A DNA stretch of 64,000 bases from Cinclus cinclus (lineage: Eukaryota > Chordata > Aves > Passeriformes > Cinclidae): contig NC_085055.1 of the NCBI RefSeq assembly GCF_963662255.1, positions 16,912,704 through 16,976,703 of the forward strand, read 5' to 3'. Position 1 is the first letter of the stretch; each line of letters starts with the position of its first letter. The position numbers and the translations under genes are program-made. This document shows positions 49,501-62,514 of the stretch, piece after piece. The notes below the pieces were generated by a model. It had not been told where the DNA came from. It was given only the letters and a program-made list of their open reading frames with translations, and ran no database searches.

Positions 49501-52500
49501 ATGTAGCTTCATAACTTCAGAGAAAGTTTGAAAACATCAGATGAGAAGCTGAGAAGGTAATTTGTTATATCCATAGGTTGGGCAACAAGTTTAAATATAA
49601 AAATAAAAAATATAGAGGATTAAATATAGACTAAATGTAGTCAGTTATAATGGTAAGCAAGCAAAGACTGGGAGGAAGTGGTCTACTGTATTAATATCTG
49701 GTATTTCATACAAAACTAGACGTGTCACAGTCTGACCAAGAAGATGATATCAACAGGACTGATTTACCCAATGATATGCTGCATTGAATGAGAAATAGAG
49801 AATTGCAGAACATTCCAAATTCTAACCAATCTGACTTTTTCCTTCTGATTTTAAACAGAAAATTTCTAAAATTTAAAATATATGCTACTTCTATTTTAAA
49901 AGTTTTCAGTGGGAAAAACTCTTAAACTTTTATTTACTTGTTTATATACTGAATTTATTTTATTTGTGTACTACTTTAATCTCCAGTGTTTGTGTTGCAG
50001 GACAGCTCTTGAGTGTTGCTGTCCTATATACCCACAAAGACAACGTGTGTGGGAGGGGGTTATATTTTTACACTGACTTAAAATCCCTGATCTCCCAGAA
50101 GTCACGTACAGGAACAACCAAATGTTGCAACACTGGAACATTCTGGATAATTGTTTTAGTGCCATAATACATATATAAACACTGATCTCTACCTCTGCAC
50201 ACTGCGTGCAGCATTCTGACACAGTAGTAGTGCAGGTAAACAGAATCATGTGGTAGGAAATATTTGGGAAACACACCCCATTCCCTTGGTGGGGCAGTGT
50301 AGGATCTCATAGCTGCATTTATATTTTGTATTTGATATCATTCCATCATAATTCTGAATCTTACGTTGATCAAAGTTGTCTTACTACAGACCTTTTTGGT
50401 GTCCTATTGCACTCATCTCCCAACAGAATCTTTTTTTGTTTTATACATCTTGGAAATATTCAACTGGCATATTAAGTCCCACTGTTTTCCAGACACAGGA
50501 ATAAAAATCTCTAGAAATCTGAATAACTGTGAACTTAAAGCATTGTTATGATCAATGTTTTAGCTCTTGAGTGACTGGGCTGTGCTATTCCCACTCTTGG
50601 ACAAATATCTTGCTAGCTACAAACTGGAAAAAAGTGCATGCAGTACTCTTCAGTAGGTGGCATGCTTAATATTCCTAGTAAAATTGAAAGACTTTGACGT
50701 TAACAATAAAAAACTTGTGTTGTTTATTTCTTGATTCTATTCCTTAAAAGAGTTTTACAGAAATTATTTTGTATGTTGCTATATCTCCTTATTTAACTAC
50801 TTGGGATAGACGCATCACTGGTTAGCTGTTTCTGACTGTTTCACTGCTTTGAACCTGTTCCTAACTCTCTTCTCCCCACCAGGCCTCTGCTTCCATTCTG
50901 GATCTTTACCCTGTATTTTCACTCAGGAAACAACAAAATGCTTCACAGAATTAAAAAATGTCACTGACCAACTATGGGATTTAATACCATTCAAAGTTGA
51001 AATACCTGTCTGCTACTTCATTAAAAATTCAAAATTCAGAAGACACTGAGTCTACTAGTCTCCTGCTTCTGTCTAAACTTGTACCAGTGTCCCAAGTCAT
51101 CACATTTTGGCTTCTTGAAATCCCCCAGAGTGTCTCACTTTAGTAAGTATTAATTACCAGTGCACAAAAGTAATGCTTAGCCCCTTTTAGGATTCACAGT
51201 CTGCATCTTTTTGACTTACTTATCTGCAGAGCACAGTCTGATATTTTCCAGGTCTGCCTGACAGATTGGGGCAGGGGGCTTATGGAGAACATCCCACAGG
51301 CAGCAGTGAAAAGAAATAGCATGCATGCCTTATCCAGCAGCCCGATGGCTAGGGCATGTATCTGAAATGCTGGAAATCCCAGATCAGCTTTCTATTTAGG
51401 TGAGTTAATCTGAATCCCTCTCTCCCAGGATAAAGCCCTAATCAACATCTATGGAGTTGAGGTATTCAGCCTACAGACCAGAGTGTCTGTACTGCAGAAG
51501 GACATCACAGACACTCTACAGAACCTTTCCAGTTTTCCTGAGGATTCTTCAGTCCCTTATTACTGTGTGACCGTGTGTCTGTCTCTTAAAAGCAGCAGGG
51601 TACTGGAGTTACACTTGGATATGGTTGCAGGCTGGTCAGAGCACATGAGAAAGCTGGAAGTAAATGGCCTCACATCTCTATATTTCCCTGCTGCAATAAA
51701 AAAAAACAGAATACTGTTGCCTTTTAGGTGTGCACAACAATCAAATAAGGATTGAGACAGAGAAGACGTGAAAAACTAGAGGTACTGGCAATTACCTAGA
51801 AGAGGAGAGACATAAATCTGTGGTGGGATTTGCATCTTGTTTATTCTCTGTGCGCTGTGTTGCTCAAATTACCTTAAAAATAGATATGTCAAAGCATTTG
51901 CAATCAGGCAGTAAAATTTTCTTCTTTGACAGACCAGCTGACCTTCCAGACCAGGGTTGTGCTATATCAGATATGTGGCACACTGAGAGCACATTCTCAC
52001 ATGACATTCTTATAAACAGACTCACGCAGCAGAATCTAAACCATCATTAGCTGAGAACATGACCAGCTGAAAACTGTCCAAAGGTCAGGTGACAATTGGT
52101 TTACTAAAACAGAAGGAAATTTCAAGAGAAAGCTGTCCTCAGCTTAACTGTAATATATCTCTACTCACATAAGAGTAGAACAAAGATGGTCTATAAACAT
52201 TTGAAGATGATGCTGTGCAGGGAAGGGCTGCAGTACTTTGATACAGAAAACCAGAATATTCAGACATTTAATAAATGGTCTGAAATTTACCATTTGATAT
52301 TCAGTCCAGGCTCAAAACATTGCATTTCAGAGAAACTGGGTACTCAAATATGAAACTGGAGAGTAACTGGCCAAGCAGGAGAAAGATGCAGGAGTGTCTG
52401 ACATCTCAGTGGGAGCACTGAGATGGTGATGCTATTGTGAAGGAAGATCTCTCAGTGATGAGAAAAACTAGAGAGCTTAGTCCAGGAAGAAAAGAAGGCA

Positions 52501-55500
52501 AAGGATATGTGGAGGAAAGATATAACACAAGCCTTGGATATGTCCTTGGCCCTGCCTCCAAAAAAAAATGCAAACTCTTATGACCCCTATGATTTTACAT
52601 GTCTTTTCTACATAAAGGCTTCCTTACCTAAGCTGAGGCAAGTTGAGGTAAAAAGAGAGAATGTATAATGGAATAAATAATGACAAGTGAATTGGGCTTT
52701 TAGGATTAATGGATTAATAATGTTCTTTCTTGTTTAATCATCTAATTGTAACTTTCACTATAGGTGGGAAACCATTTACAGGGACAGAGCTTATCTCCCA
52801 CCTGTGACTAATCAGCTGATAGAAACTCAAGTGTCACCCCCCCAGGTGAAATCTGGATAGGGATAGAGCTTTAAAGAGGAATTTACACTGTGCATCTATG
52901 GGGAGGGAACGATTGTAATATCCCCATTTTTGTTTATGGCATGTGTTATGTCTGATTTGCATGCATCATTCCACTAGAAATTTTAAATTGTCAGGGTCCA
53001 CATAAAACAACATTTAAGGACACAGTCAGGGACTCCCTGCATGTTAAACTGTGAATTCAGGGAACTATAATTATTAATGTGCTATTGGTCATAAATAAAT
53101 ATTAAATAGTCATAAAAACAATTCTGATGTTAGCCCCTGATATTTTTGTTATTATCCCTCAAAAGAGCTATTAAGTATCACAGATCTTCTAGCTGAGCAG
53201 GGAAGAAATGTCTTGTTCCAAAGTTGAAGAGATAGCCTTAAGGAAGATGAAACAGCTCAGTAAACAGAGCAGTAGTCTAATTGTGATGGGCCCAGAGCTG
53301 CAGCCAAAGTCACCTGGAGAGTTTATCATGTAGGCAGATGCTGATGCTAGAGACTGAATTTTAGGACCTGATATCTGGCTACTGAGCCCCCTGCTCTAGG
53401 AGAAATACATATACAGTAAATGCCTTTGTGAATCTGCAGTATCAAATCCCAGGCAGTGCACTAATGCAGCCTTTAATGCTTGTATTTTCTGGCATTTTCA
53501 GTTATCTTTTACATGTGACACATTTCAACTTTCATCCTTTTTCAGCTTTCTGAATGTAGTTTCCTTTTAAGAACCACTGCTTATGAAAATGACATCTGCT
53601 CTGGAACTCTACCTGCTGCTTGTAGTGCCAAAACATTTTCAGTTTTCCTGTCCCACCAACTCTCCAAATGTGGGTAAAAGAATTTCTGTTTGCTTGTCTC
53701 TGATCCATCCATGAATCATTGCCAGTAGTTTGTTACCTTATAAACTAATAAAGACAGTGAGTATGTAGTGGAACCTCATTTGGGCCTGGATGTTATTGGA
53801 AACTGTCACATAATGGTAGCAGTCAGTAAGTTTAAAAATGCAGGTGGTTTACTACCATGGCATGTTGAAGGTAAAAGGTGGACCAAGAATATTCTGCATG
53901 TCTGTTTCCACTGAAGGATGTAACAGGGAGGGAAGGCCTTCTTTTAAACTTAATTTTCTGCTCCTGGGGAAATGGGTGGCTCTGTGTCCCGTTGCACAGA
54001 TGGTAAAGTAAAAGGTATCCTATAGAAAAAAAGGAGGGAGTAATGACTGTAAAAATCTTCCCTTGAATGTAATATATGCATTTTTCCCCTATGCCACATT
54101 AATTAATCTATGGAAGTTGAATGAGAATATGTGTATACACTTCAGGAGAGAGTTTTTCCCTCATGTTAAAGATTTACTTCAGTACAAAGTTAGTTGGAAT
54201 CCTCTTGCTTATACAGGGGAGAATGTCAGAGTCAATAAAATTAGTGGATTTAGTCCCATGAACTTTAATGAGATTCGATCAGTCTCAATAGCATGATGTA
54301 TTGTTACTGTCAAGTAAAAGCCAGAATCTGATAACAGCTTCAGAGTACAGTTGCAGGCCAGTTTTTAACACTATTCTCTAGTTACATTAAGTATATAGTT
54401 ACCCTAAGCAGAGTAACTTATTATTCCATCTTGTTGAATGTGTTTACTTATGAGTACAGAAAGAGGAGAGATGTCTTGTCATCGTTACACAGAGGGGCAG
54501 AATTGCCTTACATTTACTGATGCTGGCAAAATTTCCTGTTCAGATTTTCAGTTGGTCTCCATGGGTAGCTATGGTGCCCATCTGCGCTCTCATTTTACAA
54601 CAAATCACTTTCTACTATTTTATTAGTATTTTTTTAGTCTGTTACTGTATTAGAACTTCTATTTATAGATTTTGTGGTACACTCTAAAGATTAAAGAAAT
54701 CCATCAGAAAGAATACATTTGATTTTTCAGTGTGGAATATGCTCACACAACCTGCTGCTTTCATTTACATCATATGAATTACAATCTGATCTTGACCTCA
54801 AATTGGCCCTGTTGCTGGATGATGAAAAGGATTTTTGTTTAAAATACAATTATTTTAAATTTCTTAAGTGTCTAAATTTAAATTAAAAGTAAACCCATTG
54901 CCATTCTAGTACTGCTGTTTGTAAATATCAAGTGATTGTTTGAGGGCATACAATCATTATGTGGTACAAGCAAATTGGACCCAGCAGCAGCTCTTATAGT
55001 CACAGGAACTAGATTAAACTCTGGATTTTCACTTACACAAATTGGTTACAATCAGCTGTTAAGAAAAGAGTTTATACTTCAGGCATGATATTTTCCCCTC
55101 TTTTTCCTGCCAATGCATCCGTGTGAGTTGTTGAAGGTTTTTAGTAGTTTACCTATTTGTCACTGAATACGATAGAGGGAAGATAATTTGACTATCTTAT
55201 TTCTCTTGTTCCACAAGTTCCCTTGTAAGTTAACAAGAAAACAGCAAATTTTAGCAAAACAAAACCTCTAGAGAGTAAATTTCAGAATGTCTGTTTACAT
55301 TTTTTTTCTGACACATGTTTATGGTGTAGCACTTTGTTCAACCCTTCTGACTCAGAAGCAGGAGTGGGCCCAAGAATCTTCTAACTTGGAAAATTCAGGT
55401 CTCTGGATGTTTTATAGAGAGCCAGATTACATCAATCTGAGTGTTTTCCACAACTAAATCAGATCTGGCAATAGTGTTCTTGCAGTGTCCAGACAAGATT

Positions 55501-55900
55501 TCAGAGGGACTGTGGGACTCATCTTAAATCTTTCTGCATTTTGGTGGCAAAGAGAATGAGAAAATTCAGTCTCACCGTGAACATTTGTGCATGAAGTGAA
55601 ACCAAAAGTGATTTCAATCACTTTGTGTGAGAGGCAAGAGTAGAAATAGAGAACTAAATTTACCCCAAAGCCACATGATGTGACCATGTTTCCACTTCAA
55701 GAAGCAGGCTTTAGGAGCCAGCGTGTGAGTGTTTGCAGTAGGGATAAGATTGCCCAGGGCTGCTGCTGTGACTCCTACTTACATTTCCAGCACAGCAGTA
55801 GAACAAGAGTCTGAGACAGAGCAGAGGAAAGGCCTCTGCTTTTCCTGTGACATTTGAGGACAAATGCAGGCAGGGTGGTGGGAGGAAGGCAACGATAAGG
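46522..55900. other. Intergenic sequence, no gene recognised
   Basis: AT-rich non-coding DNA. A Cys-rich frame without an ATG is at 46795-47016. A 14-bp perfect palindrome (TAGGAGTACTCCTA) is at 47745-47758. A GC-richer patch is at about 48080-48210. A T23 run is listed separately. Octamers occur at 51828-51835 and 52955-52962. No exon-like structure or repeat family is recognisable. Confidence 0.6.
49404..49426. repeat. Poly(T) run (23 T)
   Basis: An uninterrupted T23. A minus-strand retrocopy ending here would need TTTATT shortly to its right; none is present within about 30 bases. Confidence 0.95.
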
Positions 55901-56019
55901 GCAGAGGCCACTCACTGATGTTCCTGGCTGTATTTAGGGACATGCAAGCTGGTGGACACATTTCCTGAACAACCTCTTCCACAAGATGAGTGCTCTGACT
56001 ACAAATTCCATCATCTACT

Positions 56020-56021
<2 letters not shown>

Positions 56022-56050
<29 letters not shown>
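56022..56050. repeat. Poly(T) run (29 T)
   Basis: The longest homopolymer in the window. The sequence to its right is mildly GC-rich and gives open frames on both strands, but no poly(A)-signal complement, target duplication or recognisable mRNA body is seen, so I do not call a retropseudogene. Confidence 0.95.
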
Positions 56051-56053
<3 letters not shown>

Positions 56054-59000
56054 CAAATGGAGCAAGGGAAAAAAAGTTCTTTCCTCCCAAAGGAAAGTAT
56101 TGAATCATGTCAAGTACATTTATCCTTTTCAGTCCCACTTGGTCATGCAGAATTTCCAGCCTCCAGCAGCAGCTGCTTCCCACCCTGGCAGCAGAACATT
56201 GCTGTAGGCATGTTGCTGCATCCCAACCAACCACCAAAAGAAAGGGGCAGCAGTAGGTTCAGCCTTTACTTCCTCCTGCTTTAAAGTGGACCTGTACTCT
56301 ACCGAAACCTGTGTCTACCTTTATAAAAATATCTGAAATATTTATCGGGCTTTCTGCCTTATTTCTGTTGCTAGCTTTGTTCTTGGTTATGGTTATGTCT
56401 TCCTTTTCCAAAGAGTTGACTGTTTGTATATATGCAGTGCCCAAGAGTTTTGGAAGAAGTAAAGTCAGGTTGGCTGGTTTTGCTGTTTATTGTTTCATAC
56501 CATAAATCTTCTCATCTATGTGTTCTGCATTTTCACAAAGGAAAAAAAAAAAAAACATTTGTGCAACATCTGCTTTTAAAAAAGGAAAATATGCCAAAGC
56601 ATCCAGATTTCACCCAATAGGATTACCCATTAAATTATGGTTGTATTCAATTCTCACCCCAGATCTTTTCCATTGGGAATTTTTACCTGTGAGGTAGCAG
56701 GCCAAATGCATTTTAAAATTAAATTTAGAGGTTGCAAGACCCATCCTATTAATCATTTCAAGCAGGAGAAAAATCAAGCAGACTATGTGTTTAGAAAAGA
56801 AAAAAGAGGTTCCTGGAATGCAATCCTCAATGCCAAGTACACTTTGTATAGAGTATCCTGGAAAAACAGCATTTAAAAATGGAAAGGTCAGCATCTTGAC
56901 CTGGTTGACTTCCACAAATGGTAAAATATGCTTAGTGTAAAAGAAGAGTATGTGTTATGGAGGTATGGGAGATGAAAGTGAGAATTGAAAGCATAAAGAC
57001 AATTAATCTTGCCTCTAGTATCATCTATAAGTACAGTGAAAAATGTGCAGGTGGAGCACTTACTAGAAGTTTCAAGCTGCTCTGAATATTTCTAAATTAA
57101 GACAGTGATCACAGAGAATTACCTTAAGCTTCTGCTATTTTATATTTAAATTCTCTGCCAATTTTTCAAACCAAGGAGGTGATTCTAATGATGCACACTT
57201 GTCAAGTGCTACATGGAACAGAAAATTTCTACTTTAAAAGGGAAAAGGCTGCTTGAGATGTAGTTTAATCTGTGTGATTATGTGCCCTTTCACCACTGCA
57301 ATATGACAGAGATCTGCTTTTTGTGACAATGGACCTCAGTCTATTTACAAGAGGGTTGGTGTCACAATTAAATCATGCGTGATATTGTATCAGTCATAGT
57401 AAGTGGTCCTCTTAGCAATGTATGTTTAATGTAATTGATAATGGACTCATATTTTGAAATTGAGAACATATCAATCTTCCAGTGATTAAGATAAACTTGA
57501 AATTGATTTGATTTTCCTTGCAGCTTCCATGTCAGAATTTTATGAGAATTTCCAAAATGAATCTGATGACTTGGTAGAGAGGAGATGTGAAGAATGAGTC
57601 TTAGAAGGGCTGCAGTGTTCAGTGCTGCCATGCTTGAGAATTCATAACAGATTTTCAGAGAGAAAGGTTTAAACACCAAACTTATTATTTTCTGCACACT
57701 TAAAAGAAGCACTCAGTCTTTAGTGGTGTCTGTAGTCCTGTGAGTGCCTGAGCACTTACAGGATGAGAGTCTTGTGAATCACTGAGTAATGCTTCTGTTC
57801 CATAGAGTTGCTCGAATCCACGTGTGAATCTTCTTCTAAGAGACTAATACAGCTGTCACAAATTCAAGGGTTTGCATTTGCACAGCTGAAGTGAAAAGAA
57901 CTCTTTTTTATATTCCAGCTAGGTATTTATAATGCTGATCTGAATGCAGCATTTGAATGCTTTATAAAAAGTATTGCTCATTAATTGATCAATAAAAACA
58001 GTTCCACTGTGATCCATCAGTTGTAGCACCTGAATGATGAGCCTATATCATCACAAATCTATCACAAATAGTCAAATTTATATGCATTCACATACTAGGT
58101 CATGGCATGAAGCTTGAAATATTTAGAACCACCCCTTATTTGCCTTGTTAAAATAGCTCTACTGATGCCAATGATGCTTCTACTCAGGCAGCTACACCCA
58201 GCCTAGTACCTTAGAGAAAGGGTAGAAGAAGGGCTGGAAACTTATTTCTCTTAATCTCCTTTATGCTATAAGCCTGTTTTTACAGAGTGTAACCTTTGCA
58301 GCAAAATGGGCCTCTATGTGTAGATGTTATAGGCATGTGCAAGAGTATTACTTTTGCAGTTTTTAATTTGAGCACTGAAGGAGATATTTTATGTTTGCAG
58401 GTTTTCATTTCCTTCTGTTGCTATTTTGTGTTATGATACATTAAACTTCAAAGAGATCTATCACCTCGAGTTTGGTGAGTTCATCCACTGTGAGAGGAAG
58501 CAATGCAGATGCAATGCAGCTATCAGCTGTGGAGGGAGAAAGCTCTCCTCAGTGCTGTGGGGTGTGCTGTGCCTGGGAGGGCTGGACTGTGTCACAGAAC
58601 AACCACGGTCATCCTGTGAAGGGCAGGTACCTGTGAGCAGGTTGGATGTCACGTTCTGCAGGTGGCAGAACAATGAAAGATTGTGCACTGCTCATTTGTA
58701 ACAAATCAGATGGACTGGGAAGTAAATAGTGAAGACTAAAAAGTTTCTGCATTACTGGACGGATGTTAAAGGAGTCAACATTCTTTTGCTATTAGTAGTG
58801 ATGGGGATTCCAAAATTTCATGCAGCAAACATCTGCATCAGCATTTAGTGACAACTTAAAACCATATTAGGAGCTAAGGAAGATCTCATGGACAGGAAGA
58901 TTCTTTACACTGCACACAGAAAAAAGTTCAAAGCCCAAGAGAAAATGAAGCTACACTTTACAGTACTGTTTTGGGGGTTTTGCAGCTCAGATGATAAGAA

Positions 59001-62000
59001 CCCACAGCAGTTGATTTCACTTTGCAGTTAGTGTGTGCTGATAATAGGACAGAAATGCATTTGTGGTTGGTGTAGAGGAGGTACGGGTGGGGGAAGGTAT
59101 TATCTCAATGAAAAAAAAAATTGTCTTGCATTTTTGTGTGCACCAGCTTTATGTTATAAGAAATGCAGTAACTTTTTCACTAATCAAATTAATGACCATT
59201 TCAGGGACAAAGAAAACTTAGGTAAAATGTTTAAATACACACACGCCTGAGCAACCTATTGGAATGAACTAGAATCCCCAGATAATGAAGCTGGATATCT
59301 GCATTAGAAAAATAAATTGTTGTGCCAGTACAGATGCATAGAATGACAGATTTTGGTGTTTTTCTTCAAAAGGCAGTTCTAGCAATGTTAGATTACCAAA
59401 CATGCTAAAGAAGCAAACCTAAACAGAGTGTCACTATCTTTTGTTTTGCAGTAAGCCTGGGGGAAATTGCCACTGGGGGAAAGGGAGCTAATTCTTCAGT
59501 GCATTTGTGAGAAAGTGGAACTGTTGTCTATTCAAGCTCACACACAGTTGTGAAAGAAAATAGTTTTCATGGTCTTGCTAGACAGAGACAAGACTCACAT
59601 GGCCTTGCTAAGTAATGCAGCTGCACATTGAAGGTATTTGCTTCTGATTAGCAGTGGTACTGAAACAAAATTTTCCCAAACATTCTTAACATTTGAAAAA
59701 AAAAGTGTTCCAAATTCAAAGCCAACTTTGTGTGTGAAACCCAGTCCAAAAAGTTACTGCCAGCCATTTTATGCTGTGCTGAAATTGCTCTCCATCGGTG
59801 ATGCTCCAATCATCCATCTCTCAAGGGCAGCCTTAAGTAGTTGCAGGAACAGGCTTCAAACTCACGTTTTAAGAATGACTTGTTTCTGTAAATCCAAATC
59901 TCTAGTCCAAGAACAATTTAATATCCAAAGTTACAACTCTGCTGTTGCTGCTATTTTGCTAATGCTAAATATGTGTTCATCAAGCAGTTTAAAAAACTTA
60001 ACTGTTTTTTAAGGTGGAGAATTAACAGCATTTAGCATATATACCTTTATAGCAGAACCACACTATGTGGTACCCAAAATCAAATGGAAGGCCTCTTAGG
60101 GAATGCAGTGTCCTTGTGTAACAACTGACTGAAATCTGAAAACCAAAGAACTTCTGAAATACAGAAGAACTGTGAAATAAACCCAAAGAATTACTCTTGC
60201 ATAATATTTTTTTGGTTAACAGCCACATGCATGTAAAATTCAGGACACTTGTGCTTTGCAGTGTGTGTGACAATTTGAGAGACTCAGCTTGTCTTTGACA
60301 GAGGTCTTTTACTAGACTATCACTGAATATTTACTTAGAAAGATGATAATAAGAAATGTGTTATATTTAAACCTACCACCTTTTTTTTTGCTTATTATTT
60401 GAGTATTTGTGGATACTTCTTGATTCCCTGCAGGCTTGAAAATGTTTGTGGTGCAGAAACAGCTGGGTCTTTTACTTCTTGATATCTACTGATAGATTTC
60501 AGCAGCCACATCCTCACTGATAAGTATCTGCATATTCACCCATCCCCAGCTTGCCCATGTGTGGTTGTGAAGGGAGAAGTATTGTGGAGCACAGGCTGCT
60601 ATTGCCCGACCACATAGCTGACCACATCTGAGCAGGAGCAACAATATTGTGCCCAAAGACAGGGATGGCTGGACATTTCTGGCCTGTTTTATGGTGATTA
60701 TTTTCTTAAAACCATTTTCCAGAATGTACACATGTATACTGAATGTTAGAAACCGTCAATTTTCTTTGTCCTTTCTCACATATGCAGCGTGTGTTTTCTT
60801 TGCTGTCTGCAATAAATTGCAGTCAAATTTATCCTAAATTACATCCTTGTGTTGAGGCAGAACGAGTCTTCCCTAGTCTTTGAGGCTACTTACTCTTCTT
60901 TTTTGTTTCTGTGCAACATCAGGCTGCATTCCTAAAATGAGCCTTATATGGATTGTTTGCAAAATGAATGGAGTCTCCTTTTTCAACTCACAGTAACTTT
61001 TTGTGTCAAATTTCTCAAGAAATCTTTTCCATTCCAATAGTATTTTCTTACTGAGTTTTAGCTTCAGCTTCAAACAAATGTCATCTCCAAGATATTACAA
61101 TGTAGTACCTGTTGCCGGGTAAAAATAGCTAGAGCATTTAATTGTTTTAAGCCAGTTCTGGAGTACAATTCAGATGATTCACTTTATGGAAAATATTTCC
61201 TTTGTAAAGCAGTACTTAAACTCTGTTATCATTGTTGCCTTCGGTATCTTCAGTGAGCTTGAAGGAGAGAACTGGGAGCCACAAGGAGGCTTCAGTGAAT
61301 TTGTACCACACTGCAACCTGCGTGTCTTACAGCAACTACTTCAAAACACACGGTGCTTCTCGGGGTGGACGTAATCCAGGAGGTCTTGGAACACTTAATT
61401 CCCTAATACAAAGTGTAATTAATGTTAACTGACTCTGTCGGGTTTTGTGTTTTAGCACCTTTGCAGCTTCAGCCTTCACGCATGTAGAGCAGCTTTGCCA
61501 TTCATGCTTACACCTGAAGCTCCTCGGGTTTTATTTCAATCTTTTCTTACAGGGATTGTCATGCACTCAGATGTGTTATCTCTCACGGTCCCCTCCTTTC
61601 CCACGCCTACCAGTTTAACTGAAGAAAGAAAACTCTGCATTACAGAGGAGAATGAAAGTATTATTGTGCAAAGAAATTAAGATACAGTTCTCACAGCAAT
61701 TCTTTATTCTCCACACTGAAGCTTTAATGTTAAGGTGTAAAGCAGTATTCCTACTAACAGAAGGTACGATCGTTCCGCTGGGTGCTGCGGCATCTCTGAC
61801 TATTGTGTAACTTCTGTGGGGTTTAAATGGCTAAACTTGTGGATGGGCTGAGTTTTCCATGGTGAAGAGAGAGGGGTGCCATGCCAGCTGGCAGAAGGAC
61901 TGGGAGACATCCAGCCTTGATCTGTGCAGGGTGCTTGGAGGACGCTTTCTAAGAGTTCAGTGGTGATGACCAGAGAGTTGATTTCTCGCGAAAACTGGAG

Positions 62001-62035
62001 ACCACTTCGGTTTCATCCCGCTGTTCCCACTTTAG
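56051..62035. other. Upstream flank of DOCK10, no gene recognised
   Basis: AT-rich non-coding DNA up to the CpG island edge. A CACGTG E-box is at 57819-57824. GC-richer patches are at about 58480-58680 and 61240-61380. Open frames are at most 124 codons and unlike known proteins. An alternative DOCK10 first exon is known in mammals, but I cannot identify a counterpart here. Confidence 0.55.
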
Positions 62036-62332
62036 CAAGCGGCTAATACCAAGAGTGGCTCGTCCTGCGCCGAACCCACCCGCAGCCTTGCCGGGAGAGC
62101 ATCCCTCGGTGACCACACGCACGGAAAGCGGTGCGGCCGCGCCGGCACGGTTCGGGCTCCCTCCCGGAGCCCCCGGGGCTCCGTATCGCCCCCGGTGCGC
62201 AGCCGTGCGGCACGGCCGGGGCGCACACGGCCAGCGCGGGCGGCGGGGGCGCGACGCTGCCCCGGGGAGGGTCGGGCGGCCCCCGCCCCGCACGCGTCCC
62301 CCGCGCGGGGGGAGCGGGAGGGAAAGCGCCGG

Positions 62333-62342
62333 TTCCGCTTCC
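62333..62342 (-). promoter_or_regulatory. Back-to-back ETS core in the DOCK10 promoter
   Basis: On the minus strand this reads GGAAGCGGAA, two GGAA cores in the same orientation six bases apart, about 60 bp upstream of the DOCK10 ATG. ETS-family factors (for example GABPA, ELF1, PU.1/SPI1) use GGAA cores in CpG-island promoters and in blood-cell genes. The motif is seen directly; its use is inferred. Confidence 0.45.
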
Positions 62343-62400
62343 TGACGGCGCCGCGGCCCGGGCGGGGAGCGGCGGCCGGAGCGCGGGGCTGCCGGCGCCC

Positions 62401-62514
62401 ATGGCCGGCGAGCGGACGCGGCGCTTCACGCGGAGCCTCCTGCGGCCGGGGCAGGCGGCGGAGCTGCGGCACAGCGCGGCCGCCGCGGCCGCCGGCGGGC
62501 GACCGCAGCTGCGG
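62401..62514 (+). CDS. DOCK10: First coding exon of DOCK10 (partial gene; 5' end only)
   Basis: This is the N-terminus of DOCK10 (zizimin-3), a large cytoplasmic guanine-nucleotide exchange factor of the DOCK-D group. The family activates Cdc42 and Rac1 through a C-terminal DHR2 domain. PH and DHR1 domains lie further in and are not in this window. The 38 codons begin MAGERTRRFTRSLLRPGQAA and continue ELRHS, which I recognise as the DOCK10 start; DOCK9 and DOCK11 share the KFTK/RFTR...PG.AAELR theme. Residues 26-31 are six alanines, then GGRPQLR, a stretch that differs from the mammalian tail of this exon as I recall it (which is a few residues longer). The ATG is the first in its open frame; the context has C at -3 and G at +4, so it is only moderate. 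The exon ends after a complete codon (phase 0) at CGG, followed by GTGAGT at 62515-62520, a strong donor. It sits inside a CpG island. No frameshift is seen. The rest of the gene lies beyond the right edge. Confidence 0.93.

Noticed and set aside
55986..56284. Frames beginning next to the T29 run, possible retropseudogene with the T run as a reversed poly(A) tail
   Set aside because: No complement of a poly(A) signal next to the run, no target-site duplication and no recognisable protein.
62131..62400. In-frame open extension upstream of the DOCK10 ATG
   Set aside because: There is no ATG in it, and openness is expected at this GC content. A non-AUG start cannot be argued from sequence alone, and the conserved family N-terminus begins at 62401.
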